Below are positions 42,101-49,972 of a DNA stretch of 64,000 bases, one piece after another. The first letter of the stretch is position 1, and each line of letters begins with the position of its first letter. This stretch comes from Thermobifida alba (lineage in GTDB: Bacteria; Actinomycetota; Actinomycetes; Streptosporangiales; Streptosporangiaceae), in NCBI RefSeq assembly GCF_023208015.1, contig NZ_CP051627.1, positions 4,136,422 through 4,200,421 on the forward strand, in the 5' to 3' direction. A program made the translations under genes and the position numbers. A model generated the notes under the pieces. The model had not been told where the DNA came from and did not search any database. It was given only the letters and a program-made list of their open reading frames with translations.

Positions 42101-43574
42101 CGGCCTGCTCCCGGGCGCTGACGAGCATCACCCCGTACCCCTCCTCCTGGAGGGAGCGCACCGACTCCGCCAGGGAGGTGCCGCCCGGGACGGTCCGGTC
42201 GGCGCGCAGCCGTTCACCGAGACGGCTGCGCACCCCGGCGACCACCACCGGGCCGACCTTCCGGGCGGACTCGACGACGGCTTCGGCCAGCGGGTCGAGT
42301 TCGGGCAGCACCGAGACCAGGGCGACGGCCTCGTCGCCGCGGGAGAGGAGAAGCAGTCGGGCGCCCCGGTCGCGGCAGGCGCGCGCCCACTCCCTGAACT
42401 CCCGGGGGATCTGCGCCGGGGACGCCCTGACCGCGGACCAGCCGTCGCGTTCGTGGCGCCGCTCGATCCGGGTCAGGTCGATCAGTCCGTGGGCCCGGCG
42501 GAGCGCCTCCTCGGCGGTGACCTCCTCCGTCAGCGGCACCACCTCCTCGAGCGCCAGATCGCCGGTGGCCAGCACGGAGGCGTCGAGGACGACCAGGTTG
42601 ACGCGGTCCAGACGGCGCAGGGCCTCGACGTCGCGGACGAGGACGCCCCGGGAGGCCAGGGCGCGGCCGAACTGGATGGCGAACGCGTCGCGCCCCAGCG
42701 TCCCCGCCCGGGGGACGCCGGAGACCAGCAGGCCCTCGGCCCGGTGCAGGTCCCGGGTGATCGCGTAGGTCGCTCCGAAGGCCGCGAAGGTGAACGGTGC
42801 CGTGCGGATGGCCTTCTCGACGGGCCCCTGCGGCAGCGGGACCGGGCGTTCTCCGGCGGCGACCGGGTCCGTGCGGAAGGCGCCGGGGGCGGAGGCGAGG
42901 TCGTCGTCCCCGCGGTGCCAGGCCTGCTGGTGCGCCAGGTTCTCCACCAGGCGGCCCAGCCGGTGCAGGGCGTCGATCGCCAGCCCGGTGGGTTCCTGGG
43001 CGAGGGTGTGCGAGAGGGTGACCCCGGTTGAGAAGACCAGGTCGGTGGCGCGCGGACCGATCCTCCGTTCCAGTTCGCCGCGGATGCGCGGGGTCATCCC
43101 GGCCAGCACCAGGGAGGGGGTCACCGCGGAGGGGAGCGGGGCGGCGCGCAGCGCTCTGCCGAGGAGGGCGCCCGCGAAGCCCGCGACGTCGGCGCCCACG
43201 AGCGCGACCTCGCGCAGCACGGTCCGCTCGTCGCCGGGGTGCGGGACGGGGGCGAACTCCGCCGTTTCGTGGCCGTACCGCTGCTCCACCTCGGCGACGG
43301 CGGCGGCGAGGTCGTCGACCGGCACCTTGTCCTCATGGAAGACCCTGACCCGGCCGAGCACCGCGTTGACCTCCGCGCGGTGCACCCCGCCGATCCGGGC
43401 CAGCCGGTTCTCCAGGGCGCGCGCCATACGCTCGGTCCCGGGCCGGTGGACGCCCCTGACCCGCAGGTCGGTGTGGCCGGCCCCGCGGCGGGCCTGACGG
43501 GAGTCCGCGGCGCCGGGAAGCGACCGGGCGAGCCGGGCGACGCCGCCGAACAACTCTTTCAGTGACATATCCAT
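39180..43574 (-). CDS. giant P-type cation ATPase, CtpI-like, with degenerate N-terminal ATPase half
   Basis: 1464 residues. The C-terminal half (about 600-1464) is a complete P2-like pump: LTGES (765-769), VPEGLP (879-884), DKTGT (923-927), VTGDHP, TGDGANDAP (1203-1211) and paired C-terminal membrane helices. The N-terminal half repeats the same order in decayed form: RGVLVRDVEALRRLDRVNLV then VLDASVLATG (DKTGT position 331-335 is DASVL), and ASDVGIGITGRSAAP before helices, matching LADVGIALGTRATPA in the second half. Residues 34-100 look like an HMA-type domain without CxxC. The size and plan resemble mycobacterial CtpI/CtpH. The transported ion is unknown. Start ATG 43574; ATG 43568 is possible. 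Confidence 0.9.
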   Translation of the reverse strand: MDMSLKELFGGVARLARSLPGAADSRQARRGAGHTDLRVRGVHRPGTERMARALENRLARIGGVHRAEVNAVLGRVRVFHEDKVPVDDLAAAVAEVEQRYGHETAEFAPVPHPGDERTVLREVALVGADVAGFAGALLGRALRAAPLPSAVTPSLVLAGMTPRIRGELERRIGPRATDLVFSTGVTLSHTLAQEPTGLAIDALHRLGRLVENLAHQQAWHRGDDDLASAPGAFRTDPVAAGERPVPLPQGPVEKAIRTAPFTFAAFGATYAITRDLHRAEGLLVSGVPRAGTLGRDAFAIQFGRALASRGVLVRDVEALRRLDRVNLVVLDASVLATGDLALEEVVPLTEEVTAEEALRRAHGLIDLTRIERRHERDGWSAVRASPAQIPREFREWARACRDRGARLLLLSRGDEAVALVSVLPELDPLAEAVVESARKVGPVVVAGVRSRLGERLRADRTVPGGTSLAESVRSLQEEGYGVMLVSAREQAALAASDVGIGITGRSAAPAWAAHLLCGPDLAGACLVVDAVRTARRMSEIGVRIAALGATAGALLTAAGPAATADRRASTAVNTAILVAIARGAWAGVEAARRPDPVPQERVPWHAWSAEAVLSRLRSSTTGLSEDEATRRRPAEADGERDRAPGFGQLMVEELDNPLTPVLAVGAGLSAAVGSAVDALLIVAVLGVNAVVSGAQRIGADRALRRLVDLSAVRTSVRRPDSPEPVAETADRLVPGDVIALTAGDAVPADCRLLAAEALEVDESGLTGESQPVAKSARPSAARAVADRHSMLYEGTVVAAGDAVAVVVATGERTEVGRTMRARAGEGPRGGVEARLRELTAVTLPLSLGAGAVLMVGQLLRGRSLAQALGPAVALTVGAVPEGLPFLATAAQLATARRLSRHGVLVRDPTTIEPLGRVDVLCFDKTGTLTEGRLRLRLVSDGVESAPVGKRTRPPERMRPVIAGALRANPERNGSAKLAHPTDRAVARGAKWLDMAPDEGVGAWERVDELPFEPGRGYHAVLGRTPGGQLIAVKGAPEVVLERCDTWTEQGRTAPFDARARATVAHEVERLARQGYRVLAVAERAASDRSDLEDGRIRGLRLLGLVGISDPVRSAAAGAVERLASAGVRVVMVTGDHPSTAEAVAAELGLLDGRTMTGAELAELSDEALTGVVSEVSVFARVSPEQKARIVRALHEDGHVVAVTGDGANDAPAIRLADVGIALGTRATPAARAAASVVVTDNRIETIAHAIADSRAMWRSTRNALSVLLGGNLGEVAFTVGAGLLSGTIPLNVRQLLLVNLLTDMLPSIALATRRPYGVREEELLDEGPEQSLGSALNRDIVIRSVTTASAALTAWLLGGAGGQANTAALVALVGAQLAQTVAAGGRDPVVLASGAASFAVLGAIVQWPGASRFFGCRPLTPYGWLVGLGASAGFAVAASLLGRWLRDREERREVQTEGKPAGQG

Positions 43575-43647
43575 TCCGCAGTGTTACGGTGATTGACCAC
43601 AAAAAGGCTGCGGCCGAAACACGCCAGCCGCAGCCCGTCCGCGAATC

Positions 43648-44076
43648 TCAGGACTTCTTGCCCCGGCTCTTCTTTTCGGCCACCTCGGCCACGGTTTCCG
43701 GGGTCGCCTGGGACTTGGTCTTTCGGTCGTCGGAGGACTTCGCGGACTCCTTCTTCTCGTCCTCCGCCCCGCCCTCGGTTTTCTGGCCGAGCAGGCGCTC
43801 GAAGGAGGGCTGGTGCTCCCCGCCCTGCAGGGGCCGTCGGGCGATCGCGGTGCCGACGCCGATCGCGGCGGCCACCGGCCACTCGATGACGCCGAAAGCG
43901 GCCAGTGCGCCCAGTCCCGCGTAGTAGACGAACTGGTCCTTCGGGGGCAGGTAGCCCGCTGCGGTACGCCCGGCCGAGGAGACCTCCTCCTTGTTCACCT
44001 TCGGTACGCGGGGAACAGGAATCCTGAGTTTGTGGATTTTGAACTCAGGAGCGACGACAGGTATGGTGATCGCCAT
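43648..44076 (-). CDS. small single-pass membrane protein upstream of the P-type ATPase
   Basis: 142 residues: a Pro/Val/Lys N-terminus (FKIHKLRIPVPRVPKV), one glycine-rich membrane helix at about 49-79 (YYAGLGALAAFGVIEWPVAA), then a highly charged Lys/Glu/Ser tail ending in EKKSRGKKS. The ATG at 44076 follows GGAG by about nine bases. It is 73 bp upstream of the ATPase on the same strand, so the two are probably co-transcribed. The layout resembles mycobacterial PacL-type partners of metal ATPases (DUF1490) only in general plan; no metal-binding His/Cys cluster is visible. Confidence 0.75.
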   Translation of the reverse strand: MAITIPVVAPEFKIHKLRIPVPRVPKVNKEEVSSAGRTAAGYLPPKDQFVYYAGLGALAAFGVIEWPVAAAIGVGTAIARRPLQGGEHQPSFERLLGQKTEGGAEDEKKESAKSSDDRKTKSQATPETVAEVAEKKSRGKKS

Positions 44077-44786
44077 ATTTCGTTCTCCTCTTTCTCCGCG
44101 GCCGCATCGCACCGGACGCCGCAAGTGGTTCGTCCGTACGGCCAACGGAAGTTTCGGTGGCTTTTTCCCGGCCTCCCGTGCGGACCACTCCTGTCGAGTC
44201 GGGGCTGACTCGAAGAGCGTTGTGGGTGGAATTTTCTTCTTCTATTCCTAGACAGCCTACCCCCCGGACGGGGAGCAGTCGGTAAAGAAATTCCCCATGT
44301 CCGTTAATGTGCGGGGGCGGACCCCGTGCCGGAGCGGCGGACCGGGGCCGCCGTCCGGGGGACGGGGCCGCCGGGCGGCGGCCCGGGACCTCGCCGAGCC
44401 CCCGCGGGGGAGGGCGGAAGCCGGTGAATCCCCTGCTGGGAGCGGGCGCCGCCCCGTTCTGCGGAGCGGTGGACGCCGGCGGCGGGAGAAAGCCGGGACG
44501 ATCTTCTTCCCGTACCGTTGTCGGCGCAGGTCACCACTGTTATTCGGGGTTTCCCCATTTCTTTCGGAGAGTAACGGGAACGGGGTGGAAGAGGGAATGA
44601 GCTAGTCCGTTCGGTCACCGGAAACACTGAATCCGTGACATTGGATAACTAGGCTTCCGGACAGCCGGAAAATGGTCCCTATGGGCCATGTCCCGCTGGC
44701 TACTGCCGCGTAATGTTGGGTGGGACGGTGATGGGGGCGCGGTCCCGGACACGCCTGCGACAGGACTCGGAACGGAGGTGACACGG
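44077..44786. other. 700-bp intergenic region, no supported gene
   Basis: The region separates the leftward ATPase operon from the rightward Sel1 cassette. AT-rich stretches occur at about 44220-44300 and 44500-44660 and probably carry the divergent promoters. Short frames here are Gly/Arg-rich shadows. Confidence 0.5.
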
Positions 44787-44975
44787 GTGGACACCAATCC
44801 CTGCGTGCCTCTCCACGACGCCGTGGCCCTGGCCGAGATCGACCTGTACACCGACGTCCTGGCAGCGGTGAGCGAAGCCGACGCCCCGCTCACCACCGAG
44901 GAACTCGACCGGGTCCTCGGAGTGCGCCCGCGCACGACCGCCTCCCCCGCCCCCGCCCGGGTGTCCCTGGCTTGA
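44787..44975 (+). CDS. small acidic protein preceding two Sel1-repeat proteins
   Basis: 62 residues from GTG 44787, with GGAGGTG nine to ten bases upstream. The sequence is a helical acidic peptide (LAEIDLYTDVLAAVSEADAP, LTTEELDRVLGV) with a basic Ser/Ala/Pro tail. No family is recognised. It lies about 100 bp upstream of a Sel1/TPR gene on the same strand. Confidence 0.6.
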   Translation: MDTNPCVPLHDAVALAEIDLYTDVLAAVSEADAPLTTEELDRVLGVRPRTTASPAPARVSLA

Positions 44976-45078
44976 CCGCTTTCCCGACGGAGCGGACACG
45001 GGGGTGTCCGTGCGGGGCACTGCTCTGCGCTCGGCGTCGAAAAGGGGCGTCGGCAACGGCGGGAGGCAGAGAGGGAGC

Positions 45079-45912
45079 ATGGAATTCTCCGACGAACTCG
45101 CCCGGATCCACGAACTCTTCGACACCGAGGACTACACCGAAGCGGCCGGCGTCCTCGGGGCACTGCTCCCGCGGCTGGCGGAGGCCCTGGGAGAGGAGCA
45201 CGAGGACGTGCTGCACGCCCGGGTGGTGCTGGCCCAGGCGCACAACAGCGCGAACGAACCGGAGCGGGCGCTGGCGCTGGGACAGCGGGCGCTCTCCGAC
45301 ATCGAGGCGCACCTCGGCGCCGACCACCCGCTGCGCGCCCGCGCGCAACTGGTGATCGCTCGGGGACTGGTCCAGCTCAACCGGATCGACCAGGCCGAAG
45401 AATGGTACCGGCGGGCCGCCGTGGACGAACCCGAGGCGATGGTCGACCTCGGCCTCCTCCGCTACCAGCGGGGAGACCGGCTGGAGGCGGCGGTGTGGTG
45501 GCGCCGTGCCGCCGGGACGGGCAACGACAGGGCGATGAGCAACCTCGGCTACCTCCACCGGCAGGAGGGGAGCCCGGGACGCGCGGAGGCGTGGTACCGC
45601 AGGGCCGCCAACCGGGGAAATCCTGAGGCGATGAACAGCCTCGGCTGCCTCCTCTTCGAGGAGGGAGAGGCCGAGGAGGCCGGGTCCTGGTTCCGGCGCG
45701 CCGCCCACCGGGGGAACGTCTCCGCCATGGTCAACCTGGGTCTGCTGCACTGGCACACGGACGACCCGGACGAGGCGGAGCGGTGGCTCCGCCGGGCCGC
45801 CCTGGCGGGCGACACCCACGCGATGCACGAGCTCGCCCGGTACTACCGGGACACCGGCGACGCCGACCGGGCCGAAGAGTGGTCCCGCCGCGCCGCCGAA
45901 GCGGACCACTGA
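45079..45912 (+). CDS. TPR/Sel1-like repeat protein
   Basis: 277 residues. The first 110 form TPR-like helices (YTEAAGVLGALLPRLAEALG), and the rest is a run of about five 32-residue Sel1-like repeats of the pattern AMxxLGxLxxxxGxxxEAExWxRRAAxxG. Such solenoids are protein-interaction scaffolds. ATG 45079 follows GAGGGAG. It is paralogous to the next gene and lies in a cassette with the 62-residue protein; no enzymatic domain or signal peptide is present. Confidence 0.85.
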   Translation: MEFSDELARIHELFDTEDYTEAAGVLGALLPRLAEALGEEHEDVLHARVVLAQAHNSANEPERALALGQRALSDIEAHLGADHPLRARAQLVIARGLVQLNRIDQAEEWYRRAAVDEPEAMVDLGLLRYQRGDRLEAAVWWRRAAGTGNDRAMSNLGYLHRQEGSPGRAEAWYRRAANRGNPEAMNSLGCLLFEEGEAEEAGSWFRRAAHRGNVSAMVNLGLLHWHTDDPDEAERWLRRAALAGDTHAMHELARYYRDTGDADRAEEWSRRAAEADH

Positions 45913-46007
45913 GCCGCACAACCGGTGACTTCGAGGATTGAGGCGGGGACGGCGGAACCCTAGGTTGAGGCCCCAGTGGTCGAAACGAACCCGGGAAGAG
46001 AGGCGAC

Positions 46008-47264
46008 ATGGGGCTGCCGGAACAACTGTCTCGGGCGCGGGAGCTGTGCGCCGCCGCCAGGTACTCCGAAGCGGCCGGAACGGTCCAGGAACCGCTGCCG
46101 AGCCTGGTCGCGGAGTTCGGCGAGCACCACGAGCACGTCCTGGCGGCCCGGCTGCTGCTGGCCCGCGCCCTCGGCGAGCTGGGGGAGCACGGGCTGGCGG
46201 TGGAACTGGCCCGCCAGGCGGCCGCCGAGGTCGACGCCCGCCTGGACGACGGCCACCCGCTGCGGACGGAGGGGCGGTACGTGCTCGGCCACGCGCTGCG
46301 CCTGGCCGAGGAGGGCGCGCAGGCCGAACCCCGGCTGCGGCAGGCCGCCGAGGCGGGCCACCCCGACGCCATGGTCAGCCTCGGCGTCCTCCTGCACCGG
46401 GCCGGGAACCCCGCGGAGGCCGAGGAGTGGTGGCGCAGGGCTGCCGGGACGGGCAACAGCAGCGCCATGTTCACCCTCGGCGCCCTCCACGACCGGCGCG
46501 GTGAGGCCGGTGAGGCGGAACTGTGGTGGCGCCGTGCCGCCGAGGCGGGCCACGTGGAGGCCATGACCAGCCTCGGTGTGCGGTACGCCGGGGCGGGGGC
46601 GGCGGAGGAGGCGCGCGCCTGGTGGCACCGGGCGGCGGAGGCGGGCCACGGCATGGCCATGACCAACCTGGGGCTGCTGCTCGCCCGCAGCGGCGACGCC
46701 ACCGAGGCGCTGTACTGGCTGGGGCGCGCCGCTGGGACCGGTGACCTGTTCGCCATGGACCACCTGGCGCTCCTCCACTACCGGACGGGAGACGCCGCCG
46801 AGGCCGAGACGTGGTGGCGGCAGGCCGCGGAGGCGGGCCACACCAGGGCCGCGGCCAACCTCGGCTCGCTCCTCCAGGAGACCGGGAGGGGCGAGGAGGC
46901 GCGGGGCTGGCTGCGGCGGGCCGCGGAGGGCGGCGACACCGACGCCATGACCAACCTGGGGCTGCTGCTGCACGGGGAGGGCGAGCGAAAGGAGGCGGAA
47001 TCCTGGCTGCGCCGCGCCGCCGAGACCGGGCACGGCGAGGCCGCGGTCAACCTGGGCGTGCTGCTGGAGCGGACGGAACGGCCCCGGGACGCCGAGGCCT
47101 GGTACCGCCGCGCCGCCGAGGCGGGCGACACCGACGCCATGACCAACCTGGGGCTGCTGCTGCACGGGGAGGGCGAGCGAAAGGAGGCGGAGTCCTGGCT
47201 GCGCCGCGCCGCCGAGACCGGCCACCCGGGCGCCCGGGCCCACCTCGAACGCCTCACGGAGTAG
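46008..47264 (+). CDS. Sel1-like repeat protein, larger paralogue
   Basis: 418 residues: TPR-like N-terminal helices (YSEAAGTVQEPLPSLVAEFG) and then about nine 32-residue Sel1-like repeats rich in Trp-Arg-Arg-Ala-Ala. Two of the repeats are almost identical in DNA, 192 bp apart, showing recent repeat expansion. No signal peptide, so probably cytoplasmic. The upstream paralogue ends 95 bp earlier. Partners are unknown; the repeat number may vary between strains. Confidence 0.85.
   Translation: MGLPEQLSRARELCAAARYSEAAGTVQEPLPSLVAEFGEHHEHVLAARLLLARALGELGEHGLAVELARQAAAEVDARLDDGHPLRTEGRYVLGHALRLAEEGAQAEPRLRQAAEAGHPDAMVSLGVLLHRAGNPAEAEEWWRRAAGTGNSSAMFTLGALHDRRGEAGEAELWWRRAAEAGHVEAMTSLGVRYAGAGAAEEARAWWHRAAEAGHGMAMTNLGLLLARSGDATEALYWLGRAAGTGDLFAMDHLALLHYRTGDAAEAETWWRQAAEAGHTRAAANLGSLLQETGRGEEARGWLRRAAEGGDTDAMTNLGLLLHGEGERKEAESWLRRAAETGHGEAAVNLGVLLERTERPRDAEAWYRRAAEAGDTDAMTNLGLLLHGEGERKEAESWLRRAAETGHPGARAHLERLTE
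46932..47221. repeat. 98-bp direct repeats, two Sel1 units apart
   Basis: 46932-47029 and 47124-47221 differ at one base only. The offset of 192 bp is exactly two 96-bp (32-codon) repeat units, while the intervening unit differs much more, as expected for recent unequal exchange or gene conversion. Confidence 0.9.
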
Positions 47265-47361
47265 CCCGGGACGACAGAGACGATCTTGACGAGAACGGGC
47301 CATGATCTGCGATTTCGCGACCACTCGTGGCAAGGTCATGACGGTTTCTGCTGTGACCGGG

Positions 47362-47460
47362 GCGGGTTAGCGTGGGCGGGTGCCCCAGGTCTGGCAGCCT
47401 GGTGGTTGGTCTCGATCAGGACCACGAGAAGCCCCCGGCGGCCACGCTCGGGGGCTTCTT
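47362..47460 (+). ncRNA. candidate small structured RNA ending in a terminator
   Basis: After the Sel1 gene stop (47264), a segment with two short hairpins (CCAGG at 47385-47389 with CCTGG at 47398-47402; GTGGT at 47402-47406 with ACCAC at 47421-47425) precedes a strong 11-bp terminator stem (47427-47437 with 47449-47459) and T-rich end. TAGCGT at 47369-47374 resembles an actinomycete -10 box, but no good -35 is seen. It may instead be the structured 3' end of the Sel1 message. Confidence 0.35.
47427..47459 (+). terminator. 11-bp stem terminator after the Sel1 cassette
   Basis: Arms 47427-47437 and 47449-47459 pair perfectly around an 11-nt loop, followed by T. It is the best intrinsic terminator for the Sel1 transcript. 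Confidence 0.75.
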
Positions 47461-47625
47461 CGCGTCACGGGTCACAGACGCCCGGTGCGCACGGCTCCGA
47501 GCAGCCCCGCCCACTCGGAGGCGGGAAACTCCAGGTGTCCCTTCTCCGGATGCTTCGAGTCGCGCACGGCCGCGGCCGGCTGCTGGTCGACCAGCTCGCC
47601 ACCACCTGACCCGCCCCCGCAAAAC

Positions 47626-47689
47626 GCGGCGACCATGCCCCCAGGGCCAGAATCGGCGTGGCCGATGACCCTGGGGACATGGTCGCCGC
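47626..47689. repeat. two-tier inverted repeat in the convergent gap
   Basis: A 21-bp inverted repeat with one mismatch (47626-47646 with 47669-47689) encloses a second perfect hairpin (47652-47657 with 47661-47666). Neither arm lies in a gene. It could be a bidirectional terminator or a REP/MITE-like element. Confidence 0.75.
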
Positions 47690-47736
47690 CGGTCAGTTGC
47701 TGGCCCGCCCACGGGCCCGGGGCCGCGGAACAAGGG

Positions 47737-47781
47737 AGGGCCGCGGCGTCCGGGGCGGGTCACCCCGGGCACCGCGGCCCT
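47737..47781 (-). terminator. hairpin after the Fe-S reductase gene
   Basis: A 10-bp stem (47737-47746 with 47772-47781) with an inner GC stem lies 46 bp past the stop of the leftward Fe-S gene. Confidence 0.6.
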
Positions 47782-47827
47782 CATCCGGTTGTGCCGGAAG
47801 CCGTGGTCAGGCGGAGAGGCGGGAGGG

Positions 47828-49972
47828 TCAGACCGTCTCCCTGGGCTGCTCCCCCTCCTTCTTCGCCGACTGGAGCAGGAGCTGGGCGACGTCCATGACC
47901 TCCACGGACTCGGCCGCCTCCTTCTTCGCCTTCTTCTCGTTGACCGCGTCGCTCACCATGACCTGGCAGAACGGGCAGCCGGTGGCGATCAGGTCCGGCT
48001 TGGTGGCCAGCGCCTCCTCGACCCGCTCGGTGTTGATGCGCTTGCCGATGCGCTCCTCCATCCACATGCGCGCACCGCCCGCGCCGCAGCAGAAGCTGCG
48101 CTCCCGGTTGCGGGGCATCTCGGTCTTGTTCACCCCGGGCACGCCGGTGATCAGCTCACGCGGCGGCTCGTAGATCTTGTTGTGGCGACCGAGGAAGCAC
48201 GGGTCGTGGTAGGTGACGTTCTTGTCCACCCGCTCGATCGGCGCCAGGCGCCCCTCCTTGACCAGCTGGGCGAGCAGCTTGGTGTGGTGGACCACCTCGT
48301 AGTTGCCGCCGAGCTGCGGGTACTCGTTGCCCAGGGTGTTGAAGCAGTGCGGGCAGGTGACGACGATCCTGGTCGCGCCGACCTCGTTGAGCGTCTCGAT
48401 GTTCTGCTGGGCGAGCATCTGGAAGACGAACTCCATGCCCAGGCGGCGCGCCGAGTCGCCGGTGCACATCTCCATGCCGCCCAGTACCGCGTACTTGACG
48501 CCCGCGATGTGCAGCAGCTCCGCGACCGCCTTCGTGGTCTTCTTCGCGCGGTCCTCCAGCGCGCCCGCGCAGCCCACCCAGAACAGGTACTCGGTGCCCT
48601 CGGGCAGCTTGTCCTCGACGACGGGGACCTCGAAGTCGACCTCGGAGATCCAGTCCATGCGCTTGGACTCGCTCATCCCCCACGGGTTGCCCTTGTTCTC
48701 AAGGTTCTTGAGCAGGGTGTTGGCCTCGGAGGGGAAGCTGGACTCGATCATGACCTGGTAGCGGCGCATGTCGAGGATGTGGTCGATGTGCTCGATGTCC
48801 ACCGGGCACTGCTCGACGCAGGCGCCGCAGTTGGTGCAGGACCACAGCACGTCGGGGTGGATGACGCCGTTCTCCTCCTCGGTGCCCACCAGGGGGCGGC
48901 TGAGCAGGGCCAGCACGTCGTCGTGGAGGTCGGGGGTCTCCTCGGTGAGCCCCTGCATCAGGTACGGGGCCTTGGCGTAGGCGTGCTCCCGCAGGTCCAT
49001 GACCAGCTTCTTGGGAGACAGCGGCTTGCCGGTGTTCCAGGCCGGGCACTGCGACTGGCAGCGGCCGCACTCGGTGCAGGTGGTGAAGTCGAGCAGGCCC
49101 TTCCAGGTGAAGTCCTCGATCTTGCCGACACCGAACGGGTCCTCGTCGGGGTCGGCCTCCTCGAAGTCCAGCGGCTCGCCGTCCTTGTTGAGCATCTGCT
49201 TGGCCGGGCCGAGCGCGGCCGAGCCGTCGGCGTTGCGCTTGAAGTAGATGTTGACCGGCGCGGTGAAGCGGTGCCAGGCCACACCCATGGTCAGGAACAC
49301 GCCGATGGCGATGAAGAACAGCCAGGAGATGATCAGCTTGAAGGCCGCGACGGAGGCCAGCAGGGGTTCGCTGGCCGGGAGGACCGCACCGAAGGCGTGC
49401 GAGACCGGGGTGGCCCACACCGGGAAGGCGAAGTCGCCCATGGCGACCTTGACGCCGCGGATCACGAAGATCGAGACCAGCAGGGCGATGATGTAGGCCT
49501 CGACGTAGTAGGCCGTCCAGTGTCGGGAGTTGGCGAACTTGGACCTGCGGCCCAGGACGCGCGGCCCGCGCAGCTGGCGGTAGATCGTCAGCCCGATGAT
49601 GCCGGCGAGGCTCAGGGCTGCGATGACCTCGATGAACAGGCCGTAGATCGTCCAGTCGTGGATGATCGGCAGGTGGAAGCGCGGGTCCCACACCTCGCCG
49701 TGCGCCTCGGCCACCGTGAACACCAGTGCCGGGAACGACACCATGATGAACCAGTGGGCGATGCCGATCCAGCGCCACTTGAGCATGCGTGTGTGACCGA
49801 CGGTCTCGATCAGCGTGTTCGTGATGCGTCGCCCGAAGTCTGCCTTTCGAGCGGCTTCCACCGGACGGCCGACGCGCAGGACGCGGACCATCCGGCTGAT
49901 GCCGTAGGCCCACACGGCGACTCCGACCACGGCGAAGGCGGTCGTGATGATCCCCAGTATCAGGTAGAGCAT
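47828..49972 (-). CDS. membrane-bound Fe-S/CCG-domain reductase (HdrD/GlpC-like, Rv0338c type)
   Basis: 714 residues. The N-terminal third has about six membrane helices (LGIITTAFAVVGVAVWAYGI, FIMVSFPALVFTVAEAHGE, YYVEAYIIALLVSIFVI, LIISWLFFIAIGVFLTMGVA). Two 4Fe-4S motifs follow (CTECGRCQSQCPAW, CTNCGACVEQCPVD), then two cysteine-rich CCG domains (WVGCAGALEDR with CPHCFNTLGNEYP; HDPCFLGR with SFCCGAGGARMW). This layout matches the essential mycobacterial Rv0338c group, a quinone-linked electron carrier of unknown donor. ATG 49972 follows GGGAGG. In M. tuberculosis the orthologue also lies near dnaK, so the synteny is old. Confidence 0.92.
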   Translation of the reverse strand: MLYLILGIITTAFAVVGVAVWAYGISRMVRVLRVGRPVEAARKADFGRRITNTLIETVGHTRMLKWRWIGIAHWFIMVSFPALVFTVAEAHGEVWDPRFHLPIIHDWTIYGLFIEVIAALSLAGIIGLTIYRQLRGPRVLGRRSKFANSRHWTAYYVEAYIIALLVSIFVIRGVKVAMGDFAFPVWATPVSHAFGAVLPASEPLLASVAAFKLIISWLFFIAIGVFLTMGVAWHRFTAPVNIYFKRNADGSAALGPAKQMLNKDGEPLDFEEADPDEDPFGVGKIEDFTWKGLLDFTTCTECGRCQSQCPAWNTGKPLSPKKLVMDLREHAYAKAPYLMQGLTEETPDLHDDVLALLSRPLVGTEEENGVIHPDVLWSCTNCGACVEQCPVDIEHIDHILDMRRYQVMIESSFPSEANTLLKNLENKGNPWGMSESKRMDWISEVDFEVPVVEDKLPEGTEYLFWVGCAGALEDRAKKTTKAVAELLHIAGVKYAVLGGMEMCTGDSARRLGMEFVFQMLAQQNIETLNEVGATRIVVTCPHCFNTLGNEYPQLGGNYEVVHHTKLLAQLVKEGRLAPIERVDKNVTYHDPCFLGRHNKIYEPPRELITGVPGVNKTEMPRNRERSFCCGAGGARMWMEERIGKRINTERVEEALATKPDLIATGCPFCQVMVSDAVNEKKAKKEAAESVEVMDVAQLLLQSAKKEGEQPRETV

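Noticed and set aside
39135-43031. 1298-codon open frame on the plus strand
   Set aside because: Exact antisense of the P-type ATPase, whose motifs are unmistakable; long shadows are common at this GC content.
44297-44605. Short frames on both strands in the ATPase-Sel1 gap
   Set aside because: Repetitive Gly/Arg/Pro translations, no ribosome-binding site and no third-position bias.
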